Shown piece by piece: positions 1-9,153 of a DNA stretch of 11,025 bases. A program made the translations under genes and the position numbers. Source of the DNA: an uncultured Actinomycetes bacterium (GTDB taxonomy: Bacteria; Actinomycetota; Thermoleophilia; Solirubrobacterales; Thermoleophilaceae); the NCBI GenBank assembly GCA_946481495.1, contig CAMLNW010000072.1:1-11025 (forward strand), in the 5' to 3' direction. The notes beneath the pieces are model-generated. The model saw only the letters and a list, made by a program, of their open reading frames with translations, did not search any database and was not told the origin of the DNA. Every line of letters begins with the position of its first letter. Within the stretch, counting starts at the first letter, position 1.

Positions 1-1
1 C

Positions 2-130
2 AACGCCGACACCGTGGCCGGCTCGATCGCCGGCGCCTTACGGGCCAAGCGGATGCTGCTGTTGACCGACGTGGCGGGCGTGCTCGACGGCAACCCGCGC
101 GCGCGGATCCTCGGGGGAGGTGGGAGCTGA
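2..130 (+). pseudogene. argB: Acetylglutamate kinase (ArgB) fragment, incomplete at both ends
   Basis: The open frame enters from the left edge and encodes 42 residues before a TGA at 128-130. The first 30 residues, beginning [13 protein letters not shown] and containing [12 protein letters not shown], match the nucleotide-binding part of ArgB, the amino-acid-kinase family enzyme that phosphorylates N-acetylglutamate in arginine synthesis. A normal ArgB continues for roughly 80 more residues through a GGM..K motif to the C-terminus. Here the match ends at about nt 90 and is followed by an unrelated tail, [12 protein letters not shown], then stop. The tail region also holds the ribosome binding site of hspR, whose ATG overlaps the stop (TGATG). 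The catalytic C-terminal half is therefore missing and the product would not be functional. Either the gene was truncated by rearrangement, or the sequence is a chimeric join. In the second case the tail could be the end of another gene, for example dnaJ, which commonly precedes hspR; that is a guess. Confidence 0.6.
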
Positions 131-132
131 TG
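113..132 (+). promoter_or_regulatory. Shine-Dalgarno and overlapping start of hspR
   Basis: A strong purine-rich stretch, GGGGGAGGTGGGAG, at about 113-126 precedes the ATG at 130. The A of that ATG is the last base of the upstream TGA stop (TGATG), which is typical translational coupling. This fixes the hspR start and shows that the tail of the upstream frame lies in its native position relative to hspR. Confidence 0.6.
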
Positions 133-558
133 GCGATCTCGTCCGACGACCGCCGCGAGCGCGGCGTCTACATGATCTCGGTCGCCGCCGAGCTGGCCGG
201 CATGCACCCGCAGACGCTGCGGATCTACGAGGCGCGTGGGCTGATCACGCCGAAGCGCTCGCCGAAGAACACCCGCCTCTACTCCGACGAGGACGTCGAG
301 CGGCTGCGCCGGATCCAGGAGCTGACGACCGAGCTCGGCATGAACCTCGCCGGCGTCGAGAAGGTCTTCGAGCTCGAGCAGCAGATCGCCCGCATGGAGC
401 GGCGGATCCGCGGGCTCGAGCGTCAGGCTGAGCAGGTCCGCGAGGAGGTCGCCGCCGAGCTCGAGCGCGTGCGGCGCTCCTACCGCGCCGAGCTCGTTCC
501 GTACACCGCGCCGCCTCAGAGCCTCGCGGCGGTGCATGTCCGAGTGAGGAGGAGCTAG
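130..558 (+). CDS. hspR: HspR-type MerR-family heat-shock repressor
   Basis: The product has 142 residues and is a DNA-binding regulator of the MerR superfamily, HspR branch. In actinobacteria HspR represses the dnaK operon and clpB at normal temperature, with DnaK as co-repressor. The N-terminal winged helix-turn-helix covers about residues 14-80 and shows the HspR signature, including [20 protein letters not shown] and a following [12 protein letters not shown]. Residues of about 80-118 ([19 protein letters not shown] onward) form a heptad-rich helix suited to dimerisation. The C-terminus is basic (VRVRRS). The start at 130 is supported by a strong ribosome binding site. clpB follows after only 4 bp, so the two are almost certainly cotranscribed and HspR probably controls its own operon. 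No dnaK, grpE or dnaJ is visible; the region upstream is an argB fragment instead. I saw no convincing HAIR operator inside the window. Confidence 0.93.
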   Translation: MAISSDDRRERGVYMISVAAELAGMHPQTLRIYEARGLITPKRSPKNTRLYSDEDVERLRRIQELTTELGMNLAGVEKVFELEQQIARMERRIRGLERQAEQVREEVAAELERVRRSYRAELVPYTAPPQSLAAVHVRVRRS

Positions 559-562
559 AGCC

Positions 563-3091
<2,529 letters not shown>

Positions 3092-3093
3092 CC

Positions 3094-3456
3094 GTGGGCA
3101 AGCGGGGTCGCAAGCGCAGCAAGGGTGGCGGCGACGCGGTTCCCGCCGCCGTCTCCGAGTACGCCGATGGCGACGGCAACGTCCTGACGCTGCGCGACGA
3201 GCTCAGCGCCGGGACGCTGAGCGGACTGGAGCGGATGGACGCGAAGCCGGCGGCGAGCGCGGAGGACCGCTGGCAGCGACGGGTCGAGTACCTGTTCGAG
3301 CGGCTCGCGGTCCGCTGGGAGATCGCCGGGCTGCCGCTCGATGGACAGCGCGAGCTGCTCGGCCGCTACCGGATGGCGTCAGCGGACGAGCGCCGCGCTG
3401 TGCGCGCGGCGCTCGCCGAGCATCTTCGGGAGCGCTATCCCGACGTCGACGTCTAG
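3094..3456 (+). CDS. Small basic/helical protein of unknown function coupled to clpB
   Basis: This encodes 120 residues from a GTG that lies 2 bp after the clpB stop. No clear Shine-Dalgarno is visible, so expression probably depends on translational coupling to clpB. I do not recognise a named family. The N-terminus is very basic and flexible (MGKRGRKRSKGGG). A short region containing EYADGDGNVLTLRDELS follows. The C-terminal half, about residues 55-118, is predicted mostly helical and amphipathic, with WQRRVEYLFERLAVRWEIAG and repeated ADERRAVRAAL-type helices. There is no signal peptide, membrane segment or cysteine. Reading frame, codon bias and tight spacing all support a real gene. Location suggests a heat-shock role, such as a small nucleic-acid-binding or ClpB-associated factor, but that is guilt by association. 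It ends directly against the stop codon of the opposing gene. Confidence 0.75.
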   Translation: MGKRGRKRSKGGGDAVPAAVSEYADGDGNVLTLRDELSAGTLSGLERMDAKPAASAEDRWQRRVEYLFERLAVRWEIAGLPLDGQRELLGRYRMASADERRAVRAALAEHLRERYPDVDV

Positions 3457-3460
3457 CTAG
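3453..3460. other. Palindromic stop-stop junction of convergent genes
   Basis: The 8-bp palindrome CTAGCTAG supplies the TAG of the plus-strand 120-residue gene (3454-3456) and, read on the minus strand, the TAG of the secreted protein gene (3457-3459). The two coding regions abut with zero spacer and no stem-loop terminator is visible between them. Confidence 0.85.
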
Positions 3461-4134
3461 TCGATCTGGATCCAGCGCTCGCCCGCGGAGCTGGCACTCG
3501 CGGGCTTGAACGTGTGGAAGACGACGACCTGGAACCCGACCTGCGGGGCGGTCTTCTTCGAGTACTTGCGCTTGCTGTCGAAGTAGACGTTGTAGAGACC
3601 GTCCTGGGCGTCGGTCGGGAACAGCTTGCGCTTGACGTCGAGCGTCTTGCAGGCGCCCTTGAGCTTGCCGATCTTCACGTTGCGCTTGTTCTTCCCGCGC
3701 CGGACATGGGCCCACAGCACCTTGCCGCTCGTGAAGCCGCGCGCGACGATTCGCTTCGCCTTGCCCGGATTCCCGTTCTTGGGTGTCACGTTGACGTTCA
3801 GCGAAGTCAGGTGGACGGGCACGTTGGCGGTCAGCGACAGGTCGGTCTGATCGGTCGCGGTGAAGAGGTCGGTGCGCTTCTTGCCCCTGATGTCGGGGGC
3901 GCCGAGGCTGACCTCGAACTCACCGACCTGGTTGACGGTGCCGACGCCGAGCTGCTGGCCGCCGACGCTCAGCGCGACCGGTCCGTTCGGCGTGAAGCCG
4001 ACGCCGGTGAAGGCGACCTCCTCCCCGGGTCCGTAGCACTCCTTGTCCACGCTCAGCGCGGCGGCGTGAGCGGTCGCTGGCGCGGCGAGCGCGACGGCCA
4101 CGAGGCTTGGTAGCACGGCGGTACGCAGCTTCAA
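3457..4134 (-). CDS. Secreted protein with two repeated Ig-like units, function unknown
   Basis: The product has 225 residues from a TTG start. The N-terminus is a clear Sec signal peptide: MKLR, a hydrophobic stretch of Ala/Val/Leu (residues 5-18), then PATAHA with probable cleavage after Ala24. The mature part is beta-rich with few charged helices. It appears to contain two related units. One has PGEEVAFTGVGFTPNGPV at 36-53, the other PGKAKRIVARGFTSGKVLWA at 123-142; both share PG...GFT.G.V, which resembles the opening strands of Ig-like or IPT-like domains. Single cysteines at 33 and 162 could form a disulfide bridging the units. The second unit is strongly Lys/Arg-rich. The gene lies 31 bp downstream of the methyltransferase on the same strand and is probably cotranscribed with it. 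The ribosome binding site is weak (GAAAG upstream of TTG). No enzymatic motif is visible; a surface or wall-associated structural or adhesive role is possible but unproven. Confidence 0.75.
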   Translation of the reverse strand: MKLRTAVLPSLVAVALAAPATAHAAALSVDKECYGPGEEVAFTGVGFTPNGPVALSVGGQQLGVGTVNQVGEFEVSLGAPDIRGKKRTDLFTATDQTDLSLTANVPVHLTSLNVNVTPKNGNPGKAKRIVARGFTSGKVLWAHVRRGKNKRNVKIGKLKGACKTLDVKRKLFPTDAQDGLYNVYFDSKRKYSKKTAPQVGFQVVVFHTFKPASASSAGERWIQID

Positions 4135-4165
4135 GGCGAGCTTTCTGTTCGGGGTCGAGGGAGTT

Positions 4166-4807
4166 TCACGATACCCGCGCAGCGCCGATCAGCATCGGCG
4201 TGACGAGCGGCGGCATCTTCGGGATTTGCCCGCGCTCCACCCAGTCGACCGTCAGCGCTGAGCGCTCGATCGTCGCGAGCGTGTCGCGGTTGCAGTTGCA
4301 GCCGTGGCCGAAGACGCGCCAGGGCGGATTGAGGCGATCCTGCCAGCGCGCCAGCGCGGGTTCGTCGGCACGGACGTGCTCGAGGAACAGGAAGTGTCCG
4401 CCCGGCTTCAGCACACGGGCGATCTCGGCCAGCGCGCGGTCGGGCTCGGGCACGGTGCAGAGGACCAGCGTCAGCGCGACGGTGTCGAAGCTGTCGTCGG
4501 GGAAGGGCAGCGCCTCGGCGGGGGCCTCGACGACCTCGACCGGGATTGGCAGCGTCGCCGCCTTCTCGCGCAGCTGCCGCGCCATCGGCTCGAACGGCTC
4601 GGTCAGGGTCAGCTCGTCGACCGCCGGCGGATAGAGGTCGTGGTTGAGGCCCGTGCCAGCCCCGATCTCGAGCGTCTTGCCGCGCGCGTCGGCGAGCGCG
4701 TGGCGGCGCAGCTCGCGCAAGCCGCCGCGCTCCGCGCGCTTGAAGAAGAAGTCGTAGCCGAAGGCGAAGGCCCGGCCCCAGGTAGCGTCGTAGATGCTGC
4801 CCGACAT
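4166..4807 (-). CDS. Class I SAM-dependent methyltransferase, METTL7-like
   Basis: The product has 213 residues and a Rossmann-fold methyltransferase core. Motif I, LEIGAGTG at 46-53, binds S-adenosylmethionine, and the acidic residue ending strand 2 is Glu70 (LTLTEPFEP). Residues 106-116 give the SFDTVALTLVL motif IV, and LKPGGHFLFLEHV at 133-145 is the post-motif region. The stretch TLVLCTVPEPDRAL, then LEHVRA, and later NPPWRVFGHGCNCNR closely follow the pattern of the METTL7 group, whose human members are reported alkyl-thiol methyltransferases. The conserved Gly-Cys-Asn of that group is present. Thiol methylation is therefore a reasonable hypothesis, but UbiE-like quinone or lipid methyltransferases share the same core. 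There is no signal peptide; the N-terminal Phe-rich stretch (FAFGYDFFF) could contact membrane as in METTL7. ATG at 4805-4807 is the only good start. The gene is divergent from the GYD/purine cluster and probably cotranscribed with the downstream secreted protein. Confidence 0.88.
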   Translation of the reverse strand: MSGSIYDATWGRAFAFGYDFFFKRAERGGLRELRRHALADARGKTLEIGAGTGLNHDLYPPAVDELTLTEPFEPMARQLREKAATLPIPVEVVEAPAEALPFPDDSFDTVALTLVLCTVPEPDRALAEIARVLKPGGHFLFLEHVRADEPALARWQDRLNPPWRVFGHGCNCNRDTLATIERSALTVDWVERGQIPKMPPLVTPMLIGAARVS

Positions 4808-4888
4808 GTGGCGAGGCTACCTGCCTTGCACGCGATCGGGAAAACTGCGACAAACAGCCGTGGTGGCGTCGATGCGAAAGGACATGCC
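4808..4888. promoter_or_regulatory. Divergent intergenic region, probable promoters both ways
   Basis: These 81 bp separate the minus-strand methyltransferase from the plus-strand GYD/purine cluster, so promoters for both units should start here. It contains the most A/T-rich patch nearby (GGGAAAACTGCGACAAAC, about 4838-4855). A TTGCAC at 4826-4831 could be a weak -35 box for the plus strand, but no convincing -10 partner is seen. No riboswitch-like structure or clear operator is recognisable. Confidence 0.4.
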
Positions 4889-5170
4889 TTGCCTACGTTC
4901 GTACTGCTCAGCACGCTGACCCCCGAAGGGGTCCAGACGATCAAGAACAACCCGCAGCGGATCCTCGAGGTCAATCGTGAGATCGAGCAGCTCGGCGCCG
5001 AGGTCAAGGCGCAGTGGGCGGTGCTCGGCCGGTTCGACTTCGTCAACGTCGTGGAGGCCCCGGACGAGGCGACGATGGCGCGCGTCTCGCTTGAGCTCGG
5101 GTCGCGCGGCACGGCGCGCTACGAGTCGCTGACGGCGATTCCGGTCGACGACTTCATCGCGTCGCTCTAG
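4889..5170 (+). CDS. GYD-domain protein
   Basis: The product has 93 residues from a TTG start. It is a full-length match in pattern to the GYD domain (PF08734): [20 protein letters not shown] at the start, then [20 protein letters not shown], and [20 protein letters not shown] near the end. GYD proteins are small dimeric alpha/beta ferredoxin-like proteins of unknown function. The TTG is chosen because the family normally begins with MPT(Y/F)VLL and because AAAGGA at 4877-4882 sits 6 nt upstream. The open frame extends far upstream but there it is antisense to the methyltransferase and non-coding. purD begins 2 bp after the stop, so the gene heads a four-gene purine cluster. That position hints at a regulatory or substrate-handling role in purine synthesis, but no motif shows one. 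Confidence 0.88.
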   Translation: MPTFVLLSTLTPEGVQTIKNNPQRILEVNREIEQLGAEVKAQWAVLGRFDFVNVVEAPDEATMARVSLELGSRGTARYESLTAIPVDDFIASL

Positions 5171-5172
5171 GC

Positions 5173-6462
5173 GTGGCGAGGGTTCTGGTCATCGGCGGAG
5201 GCGGGCGCGAGCACGCGCTCGTCAGGCGGCTGCTGCGCAGCCCGCAGCATCCGGAGCTGCTCTGCGCGCCGGGGAATGCGGGCATCGCCAAGGACAAGGT
5301 CGAGTGCCTCGACATCGCCGCTGACGATGTCGAGGGTCTCGTCGCAGCTGCCCGTGAGCGCGCGGTCGACCTGGTCGTCGTCGGGCCCGAGGCGCCGCTG
5401 GTCGCCGGTGTCGTCGATGCGCTCGGCGAGGCGGGGATCCGGGCCTTCGGTCCGACTGCAGCCGCGGCTGAGATCGAGGGCTCGAAGCGATATGCCAAGG
5501 AGTTGATGGCGGCGGTTGGCGTCCCGACCGCCGACTACGCCGTGCTCACCTCGCGCGCGGAGGCGCTCGACCGGCTCGCCTCGGCGGCCTACCCGCTGGT
5601 GCTGAAGGCGGACACGCTCGCCGCCGGCAAGGGCGTCGTGATCTGCCAGGACGAGCAGGAGGCGCAGGCTGCCGTCGAGGAGATGTTCACCCAGCAGCGG
5701 TTCGGCGCGACCGATGTCGTGATGGAGGAGTTCCTCGAAGGCGAGGAGCTGTCGCTGCTCGCGCTCTGCGACGGCGAGCGGGCGATCCCGATGGCGCCGG
5801 CCCAGGACTACAAGCGGATCTTTGACGGCGACGAGGGGCCGAACACCGGTGGCATGGGCAGCTACTCGCCGGTGCCCGGCATCGACCGCGAGCACGCGGA
5901 AGCGCTGGCGCTCGCCGTTCACCAGCCGATCGTCGACGAGATGAAGCGGCGCGGGACGCCCTTTCACGGCGTCCTCTACGCCGGGCTGATGATGACCGCC
6001 GACGGTCCGAAGGTGCTCGAGTACAACGCCCGTTTCGGCGATCCCGAGACCCAGGCGGTGCTGACGCGGCTGCGCTCCGACCTGCTCGGCCTGCTCGAGG
6101 CGGCGACACAGCCGGGTGGGCTCGAGGGCGTCGAGATCGAGTGGTCAGAGGACTGGGCGGTGACGGTCGTGCTGGCGTCGCGCGGCTACCCGGCCTCGTC
6201 GTCGAGCGGCGACGAGATCAGCGGTCTGCGGGCGGTCGACTCGATCGAGGTCGAGCTGCTGCATGCGGGAACCGCCGAGCGTGACGGGCGGATCGTCACC
6301 GCCGGCGGACGGGTTCTCAACGTGACCGGGATAGGCTCCACGCCCGCCGAGGCTCGGGAGCACGCCTACCGGGTGGCGGACAAGATCCAGTTCGACGGCA
6401 AGCAGATGCGCCGTGACATCGCCGAACGGGCGGTCGAGCGCGTCGAGGAGGTAGCGGGATGA
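5173..6462 (+). CDS. purD: Phosphoribosylamine-glycine ligase (GAR synthetase)
   Basis: The product has 429 residues, the normal length. PurD joins 5-phosphoribosylamine and glycine using ATP to give glycinamide ribonucleotide, the second step of purine synthesis in the cytoplasm. The N-terminal domain begins [13 protein letters not shown]. The ATP-grasp region includes [14 protein letters not shown], the signature [10 protein letters not shown] at 222-231, and the metal-binding [13 protein letters not shown] at 282-294. The C-terminal domain has [14 protein letters not shown] and GRVLNVTG typical of the family. The GTG start lies 2 bp after the GYD gene stop and gives the expected N-terminus; there is little ribosome binding site, so coupling is likely. 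The last four bases, ATGA, overlap the start of purE. All key motifs are intact. Confidence 0.97.
   Translation: MARVLVIGGGGREHALVRRLLRSPQHPELLCAPGNAGIAKDKVECLDIAADDVEGLVAAARERAVDLVVVGPEAPLVAGVVDALGEAGIRAFGPTAAAAEIEGSKRYAKELMAAVGVPTADYAVLTSRAEALDRLASAAYPLVLKADTLAAGKGVVICQDEQEAQAAVEEMFTQQRFGATDVVMEEFLEGEELSLLALCDGERAIPMAPAQDYKRIFDGDEGPNTGGMGSYSPVPGIDREHAEALALAVHQPIVDEMKRRGTPFHGVLYAGLMMTADGPKVLEYNARFGDPETQAVLTRLRSDLLGLLEAATQPGGLEGVEIEWSEDWAVTVVLASRGYPASSSSGDEISGLRAVDSIEVELLHAGTAERDGRIVTAGGRVLNVTGIGSTPAEAREHAYRVADKIQFDGKQMRRDIAERAVERVEEVAG
6446..6461 (+). promoter_or_regulatory. Ribosome binding site and ATGA overlap of purD/purE
   Basis: GAGGAGGT at about 6446-6452 precedes the ATG at 6459, which overlaps the purD TGA (ATGA). 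It establishes the long form of PurE, with an N-terminal extension, rather than a later internal start. Confidence 0.6.
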
Positions 6463-6937
6463 CCGATCCACAACCAGAGGGCGCCGAGCCGGTCACCCAG
6501 ACCGAGGTCGAGCACCAGTTCGACGAGCTCGAGGTCGATGCGCCGCACGTCGGCATCGTCATGGGCTCGAAGTCCGACATGCCGGTGATGGAGAAGGCCG
6601 GTAAGGAGCTCGAGGAGCGCGGAATCCGCTACGAGATCCGCGTGATGAGCGCTCACCGCGATCCCGAGGTGGTCGCCGACTACTCGAAGAACGCGCGGAT
6701 GCGCGGGCTGCGGGTGATCATCGCCGGGGCTGGCCTGGCGGCGGCGCTGCCGGGAACGGTCGCGGCGCACACCGACCTGCCGGTGATCGGGGTGCCGCTG
6801 ACGTCACGGACGTCGGTCGCGGGCGGGCTTGACGCGATGCTGGCGATCGCCCAGATGCCGCCCGGCGTGCCGGTCGCGTGCGTCGGCATCGACAGCGCGA
6901 AGAACGCGGCCGTGCTCGCGGCGCGGATCCTCGACGC

Positions 6938-6941
<4 letters not shown>
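6459..6941 (+). CDS. purE: 5-(carboxyamino)imidazole ribonucleotide mutase-like PurE
   Basis: The product has 160 residues. PurE forms 4-carboxy-5-aminoimidazole ribonucleotide, from N5-CAIR in class I enzymes or from AIR and CO2 in class II. The fold is clear: [14 protein letters not shown] at 31-44, the catalytic loop SAHRDP at 64-69 with His66, and a C-terminus with [16 protein letters not shown] and [12 protein letters not shown]. Two things are odd. The usual class I AGAGGAAHLPG reads [11 protein letters not shown] at 89-99, so the conserved His is Ala96 and a Gly is Leu93. There is also an acidic N-terminal extension of about 29 residues (Glu/Asp-rich, [11 protein letters not shown] onward) before the domain. 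No purK lies next to it. It may belong to a divergent PurE subgroup. The start has a good ribosome binding site and overlaps purD. The end overlaps purB by 4 bp (GTGA). Assignment to the family is sure; the exact class is not. Confidence 0.93.
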
Positions 6942-8221
<1,280 letters not shown>

Positions 8222-8234
8222 CTCTCGATCTTCT

Positions 8235-8272
8235 TGAACGTTTGTGTGGGCTAGGCCCCGCACAAACGTTCA
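8235..8272 (+). terminator. 16-bp stem-loop after purB, probable terminator
   Basis: The left arm TGAACGTTTGTGTGGG (8235-8250) pairs with CCCGCACAAACGTTCA (8257-8272) through 15 Watson-Crick pairs and one G-T. The loop is 6 nt. It begins 13 bp after the purB stop and lies before a new gene, so it fits a terminator. No T-run follows (ATCTGATTCG), so it is either a tract-less actinobacterial-type terminator or an mRNA-stabilising hairpin. The arms are nearly symmetric and could act on both strands. Confidence 0.65.
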
Positions 8273-8329
8273 TCTGATTCGTGGGCGGGGTGTTCAAGCG
8301 TTGTCGGACGCACGTCGAAGCCGAGTGGT

Positions 8330-9019
8330 GTGAGGACTGTCGTCATGACGAGCGTGGTTGCTGTGCTCGCGACCGTCGCTGCCTCCGGGGCGGTTGCGCA
8401 GGGTGTAGGGACGGATGTCGGGGACGTGGCCGCGGCGTTGTCGAGTAGCGAAGCCGCGCTTGGGGCAGCGAAGGCGAAGTCGCCGTTGGCCGAGCGGCCC
8501 TGTCGTTCGCTGGCCGCGCGCCGGCTCGCGCGTCTGCGCAAGGCGGCGGAGTCGAGTGGACGGTCGCGAATCGCCCGAGCGGCGCGGAAGCGGGTACGGC
8601 GCAAGCTTCGTCGCTGCCTGGCCACGGCGCGACGTGAGGCGAAGGATCCGGCAGCGGGCCCCGACGATCCCGACTCGCCTGGGCCCGGGTCGCCATCCGC
8701 GCCCGGCACGCCGTCGCCGTCGGTGCCGAGCTTCGTCGGTGTGACCGCTAGCGACTCGGATGGCTTCAAGCTGACGCTCTCGCGGCCGGCGGTCGCCGCT
8801 GGCGACGTGACGATCGAGCTGCGCAACACCGACAGCGGGCCGCACGACCTGGTCGTCAAGCCCGAAGGCGGGGGCGCCGCGGTCGCTGATTTCGACGAGG
8901 CCGACCCTGGTGCGGTGGTCCGCGAGTCGGTCGCGCTCGCCAAGGGCCGCTGGTACCTCTACTGCTCGCTACCGAATCACGAGGCGATCGGCATGCACGC
9001 CACGCTGCGCGCCGAATAG
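8330..9019 (+). CDS. Secreted cupredoxin (blue-copper-like) protein with cationic N-terminal segment
   Basis: The product has 229 residues. A signal peptide (MRTVV, hydrophobic to residue 18, AVA-Q at 21-24) marks export. Residues 48-105 are extremely Arg/Lys-rich and helical, bracketed by cysteines 58 and 96. Residues 106-134 form a Pro/Ser/Asp linker. The C-terminal domain, 135-229, is a cupredoxin fold: beta strands with ELRNTDSGPHDLVVKP and RWYLYCSLPNHEAIGM. A complete type 1 copper ligand set is visible as His172, Cys212, His217 and Met222. It therefore probably binds copper and may carry electrons outside the membrane. GTG at 8330 is preferred because it gives the positive n-region MR; an ATG at 8345 with GAGG upstream is the alternative and leaves a signal lacking charge. 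The gene stands alone, bracketed by two hairpins, so it is likely its own transcription unit. The redox partner is unknown. Confidence 0.88.
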   Translation: MRTVVMTSVVAVLATVAASGAVAQGVGTDVGDVAAALSSSEAALGAAKAKSPLAERPCRSLAARRLARLRKAAESSGRSRIARAARKRVRRKLRRCLATARREAKDPAAGPDDPDSPGPGSPSAPGTPSPSVPSFVGVTASDSDGFKLTLSRPAVAAGDVTIELRNTDSGPHDLVVKPEGGGAAVADFDEADPGAVVRESVALAKGRWYLYCSLPNHEAIGMHATLRAE

Positions 9020-9035
9020 CGGCTGTTCGCATCTA

Positions 9036-9077
9036 GTTCGACGGTTGTCCTGGCTCTGACCGGCACAATCGTCGAAC
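9036..9077 (+). terminator. Stem-loop after the cupredoxin gene
   Basis: GTTCGACGGTTGT (9036-9048) pairs with ACAATCGTCGAAC (9065-9077) with one G-T pair. After one mismatch the pairing continues for about four more pairs toward a short loop. It lies 16 bp after the stop codon and has no T-run. Its position fits a terminator of the cupredoxin unit. The remainder of the 134-bp gap up to 9153 shows no recognisable gene, and no clear promoter was found. Confidence 0.55.
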
Positions 9078-9153
9078 CAAGCGTCGCAACGCCTGTCCAG
9101 ACGGTGGGCTAGTCGGTCAAGCCTGTTGGCAGTACGGCCGACCTGCTTCGCAG

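Noticed and set aside
1..130. HAIR operator (CTTGAG-N-CTCAAG type) for HspR
   Set aside because: No matching inverted repeat was found upstream of hspR or elsewhere in an intergenic position; the true promoter may lie outside the window.
4304..4888. Upstream extension of the GYD reading frame
   Set aside because: It is antisense to the methyltransferase, and the family N-terminus and a ribosome binding site point to the TTG at 4889.
6878..6937. Extended N-terminus of PurB starting inside purE
   Set aside because: The extra residues are Arg-rich shadow of purE codons. The canonical PurB start [10 protein letters not shown] fits the GTG at 6938 in the GTGA overlap.
8235..8272. SOS/LexA-type box (CGAAC-N4-GTTCG) in the hairpin
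   Set aside because: Only the GAAC half fits. The symmetry is that of a long stem-loop, and the position after purB suits a terminator better.
9037..9153. Upstream extension of DUF1800 that might add a signal peptide
   Set aside because: The frame is open from 9037 but holds no ATG, GTG or TTG in frame and no hydrophobic stretch.
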